Assembly (NCBI GenBank): GCA_015655445.1
Contig: JAATFA010000162.1
Location: forward strand, 1 to 54,171
Direction: 5' to 3'
DNA from: Actinomycetales bacterium
GTDB lineage: Bacteria > Actinomycetota > Actinomycetes > Actinomycetales > Microbacteriaceae
Length of the DNA: 54,171 nt
In this document: in pieces, positions 24,601-32,925 of the stretch
Layout of the letters: each line of letters opens with the position of its first letter
How positions within the stretch are numbered: position 1 is the stretch's first letter
Notes under the pieces: generated by a model
What the model saw: the letters and a program-made list of their open reading frames with translations, nothing else
The model's database searches: none
What the model was told of the DNA's origin: nothing
Position numbers and translations under genes: made by a program

Positions 24601-25535
24601 GCGCGACCACGTCGATCGCGGTGCCACGGCTGCCCGGTGCCGACGACCTCCCGCCCGGCCACGGCGTGCACGAGCACCGGAGCCGACGACGCGATCGCCG
24701 GACGTTCTGGGCCCTCGCGGCGCCCGGCCTGCTCGGACTCGCCGTGACCTACCTGCTTCCCCTCTTGTACATGGTGCGGATGGCGTTCAATCGCGGCAAG
24801 CCCGACGGCTTCATCGAGCAGACGTTCACGCTCGACACCCTCATCAAGCCGCTCACCGACTCCTATTACTGGAAGGTCACCCTCGACACCTTCCTGATGG
24901 GGCTCGTCGTGGCGGCGATCTGTGTCGTGATCTCCTACCCGCTCGCCCTGTTCCTGACGCGTTCGACGAGCCGCTACAAGAGCCTGCTCATCGCCCTCGC
25001 GATCGCCCCGCTGCTCACCTCGGCCGTCGTGCGCACGTACGGGTGGATGGTGATCCTCGGCGGGGCGGGCCTGGTCAACTCGACGCTCATGCACCTCGGC
25101 CTCGTGACCGTCCCGCTGCGCCTCACCAACAACATGACCGGCGTCGTGATCGGCCTCGTCGAGATCTTCATGCCGTACGCGATCCTCGTGATGATGTCCG
25201 GCTTCGGGCGGCTCGACCCCCGGCTCGAGGAGGCGGCTGCCTCCCTCGGCGCCCGGCCCCGCGCGGTGTTCGCCCGGATCACGCTGCCGCTCACCCTGCC
25301 CGCCCTCCTCTCGGCGTTCCTGCTGATCTTCGTCCTCTCGATCAGCAGCTTCATCACGACGAACCTGCTCGGCGGGGGTGCCGTGCACGTCCTGGCCACG
25401 GAGATCTACGACCAGGCGACCGGCCTGCTGAACTGGCCGTTCGCCGCCGCCCTGTCGGTGATCCTGCTCGTCCTGTTCGGCGTGGTCATCGCGATCTACC
25501 AGACGGTGACCCGGAGATTGAGGCTCGACGCATGA
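24597..25535 (+). CDS. ABC transporter permease, PotB-type
   Basis: A 312-residue integral membrane permease. After about 35 cytoplasmic residues there are roughly six hydrophobic segments. The EAA loop that docks on the ATPase is visible as EEAAASLGARPRAVFARITLPLTLPA. An N-terminal Arg-rich segment (SRRRDRRTF) precedes the first helix. ATGA overlaps join it to the ATPase upstream and the second permease downstream, so the importer subunits are made in one coupled run. Confidence 0.9.
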   Translation: MSATTSIAVPRLPGADDLPPGHGVHEHRSRRRDRRTFWALAAPGLLGLAVTYLLPLLYMVRMAFNRGKPDGFIEQTFTLDTLIKPLTDSYYWKVTLDTFLMGLVVAAICVVISYPLALFLTRSTSRYKSLLIALAIAPLLTSAVVRTYGWMVILGGAGLVNSTLMHLGLVTVPLRLTNNMTGVVIGLVEIFMPYAILVMMSGFGRLDPRLEEAAASLGARPRAVFARITLPLTLPALLSAFLLIFVLSISSFITTNLLGGGAVHVLATEIYDQATGLLNWPFAAALSVILLVLFGVVIAIYQTVTRRLRLDA

Positions 25536-26350
25536 CGACACCACCGAACCGCTTCCGGCGACGCGTGCCCGTGTCCGCGGTCGCGCTGCGCGTGCTGGTC
25601 GCGCTGCTCTACGTGTTCCTCCTGGCGCCGCTCGTCATCATCGTCGTCATCTCGTTCAGCTCCAACCAGTACCTGTCCTTCCCTCCGACCGGGTTCTCGC
25701 TGCGCTGGTATGCCGAGCTGCCGGCCGAGACGACCTTCATCCAGGGCATGCAGACCACGCTCATCACGGCGTCGATCACGACCCTCATCGTGCTGCTGAT
25801 CGGCGTTCCCGCCTCCATCGCGCTCGCACGCTACGAGGTCCCCGGCCGCGGCGCGATCTCGGCGTTCTTCCTCTCGCCCCTCCTCGTGCCCTCGGTCGTG
25901 CTCGCGCTCGGCCTCGTCCTCACGCTCGGCCCGCTGGGTCTCACGAACACCTACCAGGGCATCGTCATCGGCCACGTCAGCATCACGCTTCCCTACGTCA
26001 TCCGGACCACGCTCATGAGCCTCACCACCGCAGACACCTCGTCGGAGGAGGCGGCCCGCGTGCTCGGCGCGAACGGCTGGGCGGTCTTCCGGCTGATCAC
26101 CCTGCCGATCATCAGGCCAGGCGTCATCGCGGGCGGGATAGTCGCCTTCGTCGTGTCCTTCGACGAGGCGGTCATCTCGCTCTTCGTCGCCGAGTCGGGC
26201 AAGCCGACCCTGCCGGTGCAGATCCTGCGCTACGTGGCGGACTCGGCGGATGCGGCGGTCGCGGCGCTCTCCGTCGTCCTCATCCTGTTCTCGGTCGTGA
26301 TCGTCGTGCTCGTCGAACGCGTCATGGGGCTGCGCCGCACCCTCATCTGA
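25532..26350 (+). CDS. ABC transporter permease, PotC-type
   Basis: A 272-residue permease with about six membrane segments and the coupling loop SSEEAARVLGANGWAVFRLITLPI. FSSNQYLSFPPTGFSLRWY after the first helix is typical of PotC (periplasmic loop before the second helix). The ATG overlaps the PotB-type stop by four bases. It is the last gene of this importer operon; no clear terminator follows before the next promoter region. Confidence 0.9.
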   Translation: MTTPPNRFRRRVPVSAVALRVLVALLYVFLLAPLVIIVVISFSSNQYLSFPPTGFSLRWYAELPAETTFIQGMQTTLITASITTLIVLLIGVPASIALARYEVPGRGAISAFFLSPLLVPSVVLALGLVLTLGPLGLTNTYQGIVIGHVSITLPYVIRTTLMSLTTADTSSEEAARVLGANGWAVFRLITLPIIRPGVIAGGIVAFVVSFDEAVISLFVAESGKPTLPVQILRYVADSADAAVAALSVVLILFSVVIVVLVERVMGLRRTLI

Positions 26351-26398
26351 TGTCGAGGGGGGACGGGTCACTGCGCCCATACCAACCGCCGAAGCCGA

Positions 26399-26415
26399 CA
26401 TAAGGGATCGCTATG
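26399..26415. promoter_or_regulatory. CATAAGGGATCGCTATG, half-sites related to the 9511 palindrome
   Basis: Read on the minus strand it is CATAGCGATCCCTTATG. It contains CATAGCGA, identical to one arm of the 9511-9532 site, and TCCCTTATG, close to the other arm (TTCCCTATG). The half-sites face the opposite way with a shorter centre. It may be a lower-affinity or differently spaced site for the same regulator. Confidence 0.35.
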
Positions 26416-26500
26416 GCTGCGCTGTTCGCGCGACGCGAGAACACGCCCGATGATAGTGCGATCGCGCATGCTGCCCCATATTTCGCGAGAGCAACCGCAC

Positions 26501-26518
26501 TGGATAAAATATAGAATG
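26501..26518 (+). promoter_or_regulatory. AT-rich operator-like motif, copy C
   Basis: TGGATAAAATATAGAATG matches copy B (TAGATATTATATAGAATG) at 15 of 18 positions and shares the ATATAGAATG end exactly. It overlaps the probable -10 region of the Dpp-type operon. Three copies in front of three transcription units, one of which encodes a GntR regulator, support a small regulon. Confidence 0.55.
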
Positions 26519-26562
26519 TATAAAAATCGGCCACGTCGGCCCTAGCCCCGAAGGTGGATGCC

Positions 26563-27432
26563 GTGAACACTCCCGCGGACCTCTCCGAGGCCCTCGCGAT
26601 CGAAGGCTTCTCGGTGGCGTATCGCAGCGGCGCCGAGTTGGTCCCCGCAGTCCGCGAGGTGTCCTTCTCCCTCCGCCGCTCAGAGCGGCTCGCGATCGTG
26701 GGCGAATCCGGGTCGGGCAAGACCACGCTCGCGATGGCGATCGCCGGCCTCCTCCCCCATGACAGCGCCCGAATCGAGTACTCGGCCGCGCGGATCGCCG
26801 GTCGCGACGTCGACATGAGCGCGACCCGCAGCATCGTCCCCGTCCGACACGAGGGCATCTCGATGATCTTCCAGGACGCGATGACCTCCCTCGATCCGGT
26901 CGCCTCCATCGCGCACCAGTTCCGAACGGTGCTCGCCCGCACGGCCGGAATGGGCCGCCGCCGGATACGGCAGGAGTCGAGCGAATGGCTGGAGCGGGTC
27001 GGGATCAACCAGCCGGAGCGAGTCCTCGGGCTGCACCCCTACGAGCTTTCGGGAGGCATGCGCCAACGGGTGATGATCGCGCTCGCGCTGTGCAGCTCCC
27101 CCGCAGTGCTCATCGCCGACGAGCCCACGTCCGCACTCGACGTCATCGTCAGCCAGCGGATCATGAACCTCATCCTGTCCCTCACGGCAGAGCTCGGCAC
27201 GGCGGTCGTCGCGATCACCCACGACATCGAGCTCGCCGCGAAGTACATGGATCGCGCTCTCGTCCTCTATGCAGGTCGCGTGCAGGACATCTGTCCCACC
27301 GACGAGCTCGGCAGCGCGTCGCGATCCGACTACACGCGGGCGCTCATGGAATGCGTGCCACGACTTGAGGACTACGACCGCGACTACCTCCCAACGCTCG
27401 TCCCCACGCGCCGATCGGACCTGGCGTCATGA
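26563..27432 (+). CDS. ABC transporter ATP-binding protein, DppD/OppD-type
   Basis: A 289-residue peptide/nickel-type importer ATPase: GESGSGKTTLAMAIAGLLP (Walker A), ISMIFQDAMTSLDPVASI (Q-loop of the OppD family), ELSGGMRQRVMIALAL (signature), VLIADEPTSALD (Walker B) and ITHDIELAAKYMDRALVLYAG. The C-terminal peptide/nickel extension is short, ending soon after HPYT-equivalent YTRALMECVP. GTG at 26563 is chosen because AAGGTGG lies just upstream; another GTG three codons earlier lacks such a site. It is the first gene of the operon, an unusual place for an ATPase. Confidence 0.9.
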   Translation: MNTPADLSEALAIEGFSVAYRSGAELVPAVREVSFSLRRSERLAIVGESGSGKTTLAMAIAGLLPHDSARIEYSAARIAGRDVDMSATRSIVPVRHEGISMIFQDAMTSLDPVASIAHQFRTVLARTAGMGRRRIRQESSEWLERVGINQPERVLGLHPYELSGGMRQRVMIALALCSSPAVLIADEPTSALDVIVSQRIMNLILSLTAELGTAVVAITHDIELAAKYMDRALVLYAGRVQDICPTDELGSASRSDYTRALMECVPRLEDYDRDYLPTLVPTRRSDLAS

Positions 27433-28235
27433 GCGACGCCGAGCAGTTCATCCTCACCCTCGACGGCGTCGGCAAAGAATACGGCCGAGGGCGTCACCGC
27501 GTCACAGCGGTCCAGCCGCTCGACCTCCGGGTCGACGCGGACGTCGAGCTCGGGGTCATCGGCGAATCCGGTTCGGGCAAGTCGACGCTCGCCCGGATGA
27601 TGGTCGGGCTCGAGACTCCGTCGTCCGGGACGATCGCGTGCAACGGCCGTCCTCTGCGCGAGTGGCTGTCCACACGCGCCTCCCGCCTCGAGTACCGCCG
27701 CCGGGTCCAGTACGTCGCTCAGGACACCACCTCGTTCGACCCCCGGCAGACCTTCTACGACGCGGTGTCGGTGCCACTCCGGCTGCTGCGCGGCGTGAGG
27801 AGCGAGCGGGAGATCCGGTCGCGGCTGGACGCGATCGCCGATGAGCTCTCGCTCGACCCCGCCCTGTACTCCCGTCAGCCGCATCAGGTCTCCGGCGGAC
27901 AGCGCCAGCGGTTCGCGCTGGCTCGTTCGCTCGTGGTGGAGCCGCAGCTGCTCATCTGCGACGAGGTCGTGTCGGCCCTCGACGTCTCCGTCCAGGGCGC
28001 GGTGCTCAACCTCATCAAGCGGCACGTCGCCGAGCACCACATGGGGCTCATCTTCGTCGCCCACGGGCTGCCGGCCGTGACTTTCATCAGCTCGAACCTC
28101 ATGGTCATGCGCCAGGGCGAGGTCGTCGAGCGCGGCACGGTTGCCGACGTCGTCACCCGTCCCCGCCATCCGTATACCCAGGAGCTGCTCGCGGCCTACG
28201 CGAGCAGCTCACAGAAGGAAGGAGGCCGACAGTGA
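27429..28235 (+). CDS. ABC transporter ATP-binding protein, DppF/OppF-type
   Basis: A 268-residue second ATPase: GESGSGKSTLARMMVGLE, VQYVAQDTTSFDPRQTF, QVSGGQRQRFALARSL, and LLICDEVVSALDVSVQG, where the usual DEP reads DEV, followed by IFVAHGLPAV in place of VTHD. The catalytic Glu and the switch His remain. RHPYTQELL is the family C-terminal signature. It overlaps its neighbours by four bases on both sides. It pairs with the preceding ATPase to drive the two permeases. Confidence 0.9.
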   Translation: MSDAEQFILTLDGVGKEYGRGRHRVTAVQPLDLRVDADVELGVIGESGSGKSTLARMMVGLETPSSGTIACNGRPLREWLSTRASRLEYRRRVQYVAQDTTSFDPRQTFYDAVSVPLRLLRGVRSEREIRSRLDAIADELSLDPALYSRQPHQVSGGQRQRFALARSLVVEPQLLICDEVVSALDVSVQGAVLNLIKRHVAEHHMGLIFVAHGLPAVTFISSNLMVMRQGEVVERGTVADVVTRPRHPYTQELLAAYASSSQKEGGRQ

Positions 28236-29287
28236 GGACGACCATCCGAGACCGTTATCGCGCGAACCGTTGGTGGATCCTGCGGCTGGTCCGGTTGCCC
28301 GTCGACATCTTCGTGTTCGCAACGATCGCCTTCTTCCTGATCCGGCTCCTGCCCGGCGATCCGGTCGCGGTGGCGGTCGCCTCGCGCAACGAGGCCGTGA
28401 CACCGGAGACGGTGGCGGCGGTGCGAGCCCAGATGGGCCTCGACGGAAGCATCTGGGAGCAGCTGCTCCACTTCTGGGGCGGTCTGTTCCGGGGAAATCT
28501 GGGCGACTCGCTGCAGACGAGCATCCCCGTCGTCACCGAAGTGTTCTCGCGCCTCCCCTCCACGCTCGAGCTCATCCTGCTCGGACTCCTGGGAGCATTC
28601 GTCGCCTGCCTGGTCCTGGGGTTCGTGTACGTGCGCTTCGCGAACCCCCTCCTCCGGCGCGCTGTCCGCTTCTACTCGTCATTCGCGACGACCGTTCCGG
28701 TGTTCGTCGTCGCGATCTTCCTGATCGTGCTCTTCTATGTCGTCCTCGCATGGCTCCCTGCCCCGCTGGGACGCGCCGCTGGCACGCTGCCGGTGGTGAC
28801 GGGCTTCCCGATCCTCGACGAGATCATCACGGGCAGCTGGAGCATGCTGGGCGAGACGCTCGTGGCGTACATCATGCCGGTGGCCGCCATGGTCATCACC
28901 TACACGCCCAACCTGCTCACCCAGCTCATCGGCGGCCTCGACCGCGAGCTCGAACAGACCACGACGCGTTTCCAGGTGGCAGCAGGCGCGCCGCGCCGCT
29001 GGATCTTCGTGAGCCTGTTCCGGCGGTCGCTGCCGAGCGTCATCGTCGTGTTCGGCCTCTTCTTCGGCTCCCTCATCGGCGGCGCCGTCACGATCGAGAG
29101 CCTCTTCGGCTTCGGCGGCATCGGCCAGCTCGGCGTGCGCTCCGTCCAGACGGTCGACTTCCCCGCTCTACAAGGCTTTCTGATCATCGTGGTCACCGTC
29201 TGCCTGATCGCGATGCTCGTGGTCGACCTCATCAACATGGCGCTCGACCCCCGCCGGCGCCCGGGCATCGAGGAGGCATCGCGATGA
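28232..29287 (+). CDS. ABC transporter permease, DppB/OppB-type
   Basis: A 351-residue permease. FLIRLLPGDPVAVAVA after the first helix, VRAQMGLDGSIWEQLLHFW and FRGNLGDSLQTSIPV are the DppB hallmarks (periplasmic domain), and the EAA-like loop is QTTTRFQVAAGAPRRWIFVSLFRRSLP. About six membrane helices. The start is a GTG overlapping the ATPase stop (GTGA). With the next gene it forms the channel for a peptide, nickel-chelate or opine-like ligand. Confidence 0.9.
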   Translation: MRTTIRDRYRANRWWILRLVRLPVDIFVFATIAFFLIRLLPGDPVAVAVASRNEAVTPETVAAVRAQMGLDGSIWEQLLHFWGGLFRGNLGDSLQTSIPVVTEVFSRLPSTLELILLGLLGAFVACLVLGFVYVRFANPLLRRAVRFYSSFATTVPVFVVAIFLIVLFYVVLAWLPAPLGRAAGTLPVVTGFPILDEIITGSWSMLGETLVAYIMPVAAMVITYTPNLLTQLIGGLDRELEQTTTRFQVAAGAPRRWIFVSLFRRSLPSVIVVFGLFFGSLIGGAVTIESLFGFGGIGQLGVRSVQTVDFPALQGFLIIVVTVCLIAMLVVDLINMALDPRRRPGIEEASR

Positions 29288-30204
29288 GCGCCCAGTTCCC
29301 GGACCAGACGGCGGCGCTCGCCGTCGCGCCTCGCCGCACCGGCGGGACGATCCGCGCCGTGTTCGCCTTCGTCCCGCTGGCGCTCGTCGTCGCGATCGCG
29401 GTGCTCGCGCCCGTCATCGCTCCATACGACCCGGTGACGAGCGTCGCCGCGTCGCGGCTGCCCCCGTCACCCGAGCATTGGTTCGGCACCGACGCGGTCG
29501 GCATGGACATCCTGTCGCGGACGATCTACGGCGCCCGTATCGCGGTCCAGTTCGGCGTCATCGTGGCGGTGCTCAGCACCATCGGCGGGGTCCTCATCGG
29601 CACGTTCATCGGGCTTAGCGAAAGCAGCAGCGGCGTCCTCGGTCTGCTCGGCCGCGGCCTCAACCAGATCAGCAGCTATCTGCTCGCGATCCCCGACGTC
29701 ATCCTCGGAATCGTCGTCGTCGGCATCATGGGCTCCTCCGACTTCGCCCTCACCGTCGCGATCACGCTCTGCCTCGTGCAAGCTCCGGTGAAGCTCACCC
29801 GCGTCGAGGTGCTGCGCGTCCGCCGCGAGAGCTACCTCGAGTCGGCGAAGCTCGCCGGCGAGAGCAGCTTCCGCGCCGCGCTTGTGCACGTCATGCCCAA
29901 CTCGATCGGACCCGCCATGCGCAACATGCCGCTGATCTTCGGCAACTGCGTGATCATCCTGGCCAGCCTCGGCTTCATCGGCATCGGAGTGAAGGCGCCC
30001 ACCCCGGAGTGGGGCTACATGATCTCGTCCGGACTCTCATCCCTCGTCCTCGGACGCTGGTGGCCCGCCGTCTTCCCCGCCGCAGCCGTCCTGCTCTCCG
30101 TGCTCGCCATCGCCTACTCCTCACGGGCGATCCCCCGGATGTGGCCGCTGCTCGCGGTCCGTGTCAAGAGATGGAACCCAATCGGAAGGAAAGCTCGTGC
30201 GTAA
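29284..30204 (+). CDS. ABC transporter permease, DppC/OppC-type
   Basis: A 306-residue permease. Family signs are LAPVIAPYDP after helix 1, HWFGTDAVGMDILSRTIYGARIA, the coupling loop SYLESAKLAGESSFRAALVHVMPN, and GFIGIGVKAPTPEWGYMI near the end. About six membrane segments follow a roughly 25-residue cytoplasmic start. It overlaps DppB-type by four bases and the binding-protein gene by eight, so all five genes are translationally linked. Confidence 0.9.
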   Translation: MSAQFPDQTAALAVAPRRTGGTIRAVFAFVPLALVVAIAVLAPVIAPYDPVTSVAASRLPPSPEHWFGTDAVGMDILSRTIYGARIAVQFGVIVAVLSTIGGVLIGTFIGLSESSSGVLGLLGRGLNQISSYLLAIPDVILGIVVVGIMGSSDFALTVAITLCLVQAPVKLTRVEVLRVRRESYLESAKLAGESSFRAALVHVMPNSIGPAMRNMPLIFGNCVIILASLGFIGIGVKAPTPEWGYMISSGLSSLVLGRWWPAVFPAAAVLLSVLAIAYSSRAIPRMWPLLAVRVKRWNPIGRKARA

Positions 30205-31849
30205 GATCACGAAGGCGGGCGGTGTTGTCGCGATAGGCGCGGCGATCGTTCTCGCCGTGACCGGCTGCACCAGTGCCGGCAACAGCAACAGCAACAGCAA
30301 CAGCAACTCCGCAACGAAGAAGACATCGCTGACGGTCGCGGTCGCCGCGCTCCCGACCAGCTTCGACCTCGACGGCGCGTTCGGTGCGTCGAACGAGAAC
30401 TACACGATGTGGTCGCAGACCCAGATCGGACTGCTGAACTACAAGACCAAGCTCGAGAACGGCGTCGTCGTCACCGACTTCACCCATTTCGAGGGCGCGC
30501 TCGCGGACAAGGACAACCCGTACACGGTCAGCGACGACGGCCAGACGTACACCTTCCACTTGCGCAAGGACGTCGTGTCGCAGGCGGGAAACCCACTCAC
30601 CGCCGAGGACGTGCGCTGGTCGATCGAGCGCAAGCTGAGCGACGGCGGCGTTGGGCTGACCCAGGTCAAGGCCTACTTCAACAACCCCGACCAGATGGAG
30701 GTCATCGACGATCACACGATCGCCTTCCACCTGCACAACGCGGGCAACGACAACGTGCTCCTACCCGTCTTGACGGGCCAGACCGGTCGGATCTACGACA
30801 AGGTCGAGCTGCTCAAGCACGCCACGCCGGACGACCCGTGGGCGGTCAAGTGGGCCACGCAGAACACCGGCTGGGGGTTCGGCCCCTACACCGTGAGCTC
30901 GATGACGCAAGGGCAGCAGATCGTCCTGAAGGCCAACCCGAAGTACGTACTGGGGGAGCCCGCGTTCAGGACGATCACGATGAAGGTCGTCCCCGACTCC
31001 GGAACGCGCGCCCAGCTCGTGTCCTCCGGAGGCGTAGACGTCGCCGAGGCGCTCGCACCAGCCGATCTCGCGACCATTGCGAAGTCCCCCAAGGTGCAGG
31101 AGCCGAAGGTGAAGAACCCGATCGAGTTCATCGACCTGTCGCTCGTGCAGAACAAGGCCCCGTTCGACGACAAGACGGTGCGGCAGGCCTTCTTCAACGC
31201 CGTGCCGTACAAGGAGATCATCGACAAGGTGTACTCCGGCTTCGCCGTGGAAAGCTCCGGATGGTTCACCGGCACGATGAACGTGCCGGGCCTGTCCACC
31301 AAGCCGGCGTACACCTACGACGTCGACAAGGCGAAGAAGCTCCTAGCCCAGGCGGGCAAGTCCAGCGTCGACGTGACGCTCTCCGTGCCGAACAACGTGC
31401 CGGACGTCGTCGACGCCGCGATCCTCATCGGCTCGTTCGCCAAGAAGGCGGGCTTCAACGTCACGGTCAACCAGCTCAGTCCCGCGGACTTCGCGACCGG
31501 CCGACTGAACCATTCCTTCCAGTCGCTGCTCGTGGCCAACCGCGTCCAGATCCAGTACCCGTCGTTCGTGAACAACTTCTTCCTGCCCGGCGACCCGAGC
31601 AACAGCGGCGACTTCCAGCCGACCGCCGAATGGAACGAGCTCTTCGCCTCGGCGGCGGCGGCCGGGCCGCAGACCAGCAAGGAGGCAGCGCCGTACTGGC
31701 AGAAGATCAACGACTTCATCAACGACGACGCCAGCCAGATCCCGATCCTCTACAAGCAGCCGAACCAGGCATACAGCAAGGATCTGGTGAACATGACCTA
31801 CCGGTATGACAGCACGGTGGACTACAGCATCCTGAAGCCGGCCCGATAG
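30197..31849 (+). CDS. ABC transporter substrate-binding lipoprotein, DppA/OppA-type (family 5)
   Basis: A 550-residue family-5 solute-binding lipoprotein. It has a signal peptide with lipobox LAVTGC (Cys about 22), then a Ser-Asn repeat linker (NSNSNSNSN) encoded by tandem AACAGC units, then the typical core: TVSDDGQTYTFHLRKDVV, AEDVRWSIERKL, GPYTVSSMTQGQQIVLKANP and the C-terminal QIPILYKQPNQAY. GTG at 30197 follows GGAAGGA and gives a proper signal peptide, unlike the upstream alternative. It is the last gene of the importer; a strong terminator follows. The ligand could be a peptide, opine or other polar compound. Confidence 0.9.
   Translation: MRKITKAGGVVAIGAAIVLAVTGCTSAGNSNSNSNSNSATKKTSLTVAVAALPTSFDLDGAFGASNENYTMWSQTQIGLLNYKTKLENGVVVTDFTHFEGALADKDNPYTVSDDGQTYTFHLRKDVVSQAGNPLTAEDVRWSIERKLSDGGVGLTQVKAYFNNPDQMEVIDDHTIAFHLHNAGNDNVLLPVLTGQTGRIYDKVELLKHATPDDPWAVKWATQNTGWGFGPYTVSSMTQGQQIVLKANPKYVLGEPAFRTITMKVVPDSGTRAQLVSSGGVDVAEALAPADLATIAKSPKVQEPKVKNPIEFIDLSLVQNKAPFDDKTVRQAFFNAVPYKEIIDKVYSGFAVESSGWFTGTMNVPGLSTKPAYTYDVDKAKKLLAQAGKSSVDVTLSVPNNVPDVVDAAILIGSFAKKAGFNVTVNQLSPADFATGRLNHSFQSLLVANRVQIQYPSFVNNFFLPGDPSNSGDFQPTAEWNELFASAAAAGPQTSKEAAPYWQKINDFINDDASQIPILYKQPNQAYSKDLVNMTYRYDSTVDYSILKPAR
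30281..30307 (+). repeat. Hexanucleotide tandem repeat AACAGC (about 4.5 units)
   Basis: Four perfect AACAGC units followed by AAC, directly after the lipobox cysteine codon region of the DppA-type gene. They encode an Asn-Ser linker between the lipid anchor and the folded domain. In-frame unit changes would lengthen or shorten the tether without breaking the gene. Confidence 0.85.
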
Positions 31850-31856
31850 GAGGCAG

Positions 31857-31902
31857 AACGGGTGAGGGGTGGGGTCCGGTCGGACCCCACCCCTCACCCG
31901 TT
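31857..31902. terminator. Bidirectional terminator, 22-bp perfect stem
   Basis: A perfect 22-bp inverted repeat (arms 31857-31878 and 31881-31902, two-base centre) between the converging DppA-type and aldo/keto reductase genes. The plus-strand arm begins AACGGGTGAGG and ends with its complement in TT. It can stop transcription from both sides. Confidence 0.85.
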
Positions 31903-31907
31903 CGCGG

Positions 31908-32924
31908 TCAGCCCCTGCGGGTCATGGGCGTGAGCTCCTTCGCGAGCTCCGGGTCCGTGAAGGCGACAGGGAGCAGGGCAGCGTCGATCGCCTCCACCTG
32001 AGCGTCGTCGAGCCGCGTGCCCGACGCCTTGACGGTCTCGGCGAGCTGCTCGGGGCGGGAGGCGCCGACGATCGTCGAGGCGACGTTGTCGTTGTGGAGC
32101 ACCCACGCGAGGGAGAGCTGTGCGACGGTGAGCCCGGCGTCCTCGGCGATCGGACGCAGCTTTTGCACCGCGGTGAGGATGTCCTCGCTCATGAAGTCTT
32201 CGATGCGGGGACGGACGCCCGCACGCTCGTCCGCGGCTCGTGACCCGGCCGGGACGGGCCGACCTGGGAGGTACTTGCCGGTGAGCACGCCCTGCGCCAG
32301 CGGCGACCACACAATCTGGGAGATGCCGAGCTCCCGCGAGGCGGGCACCACCTCAGCCTCGATGATGCGCCACAGTGCCGAGTACTGAGGCTGGTTGGAG
32401 ATCAGCTGGAAGCCCAGATCGCTCGCGAGAGCGTGGCCGGCACGCAGCTGCTCGGCGGTCCACTCCGACACGCCGATGTAGAGGGCCTTCCCCTGCCGTA
32501 CCAGGTCGGCGAACGCCTGCATCGTCTCCTCGAGCGGCGTCTCGTAGTCATAACGGTGTGCCTGGTAGAGGTCGACGTAGTCGACGCGGAGGCGCTTGAG
32601 CGATCCGTTCATGGCCTCGACGATGTGCTTGCGCGAGAGCCCCGTGTCGTTCGGCCCTTTCGGTCCAATCGGCCAATACACCTTCGTGAAGATCTCGAGC
32701 GATTCGCGGCGTTGCCCGGCGAGCGCCTGGCCGAGCACGCTCTCGGCCCCGGTGTTCGCGTAGGTGTCGGCGGTGTCGAAGCTCGTGATTCCCAGCTCGA
32801 GGGCGGCGTGGACGGTCTTGATCGCGATGTCGTTCTCCACCTGGGAGGCGTGGGTGATCCAGTTGCCATACGTGATCTCGCCGACCTTGAAGCCGCTGTT
32901 GCCGAGATATCGGTAATACGTCAT
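31908..32924 (-). CDS. Aldo/keto reductase (AKR, potassium-channel beta-subunit-like/YdhF-YghZ type)
   Basis: A 338-residue aldo/keto reductase. It has Asp/Tyr in SFDTADTYANTGAESVLG, Lys in IFTKVYWP, His in LYQAHRYDY, and GVSEWTAEQ, with the cofactor loop ASTIVGASRPEQLAE. It reduces aldehydes or ketones with NADPH. The ATG has TATAAT six bases upstream on the minus strand and no ribosome binding site, so the transcript is probably leaderless. The same AT-rich motif as at the hydroxyacid dehydrogenase promoter overlaps this -10 box, linking the gene to the catabolic regulon. Confidence 0.9.
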   Translation of the reverse strand: MTYYRYLGNSGFKVGEITYGNWITHASQVENDIAIKTVHAALELGITSFDTADTYANTGAESVLGQALAGQRRESLEIFTKVYWPIGPKGPNDTGLSRKHIVEAMNGSLKRLRVDYVDLYQAHRYDYETPLEETMQAFADLVRQGKALYIGVSEWTAEQLRAGHALASDLGFQLISNQPQYSALWRIIEAEVVPASRELGISQIVWSPLAQGVLTGKYLPGRPVPAGSRAADERAGVRPRIEDFMSEDILTAVQKLRPIAEDAGLTVAQLSLAWVLHNDNVASTIVGASRPEQLAETVKASGTRLDDAQVEAIDAALLPVAFTDPELAKELTPMTRRG

Positions 32925-32925
32925 C

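Larger units (their letters stand above)
26351..26562. promoter_or_regulatory. Promoter region of the Dpp-type operon
   Basis: A 212-bp gap, markedly more AT-rich than its surroundings from 26480 on. It holds two operator-like sites: paired CATA/TATG half-sites at 26399-26415 and motif copy C at 26501-26518. TAAAAT (26505-26510) could serve as the -10 box, giving a leader of about 45 bases. AAGGTGG at 26551 is the ribosome binding site. Confidence 0.55.

Noticed and set aside
22390-24627. Minus-strand open frame of 745 codons opposite the PotD/PotA-type genes
   Set aside because: Arg/His/Leu-rich with no domain, and antisense to well-conserved transporter genes.
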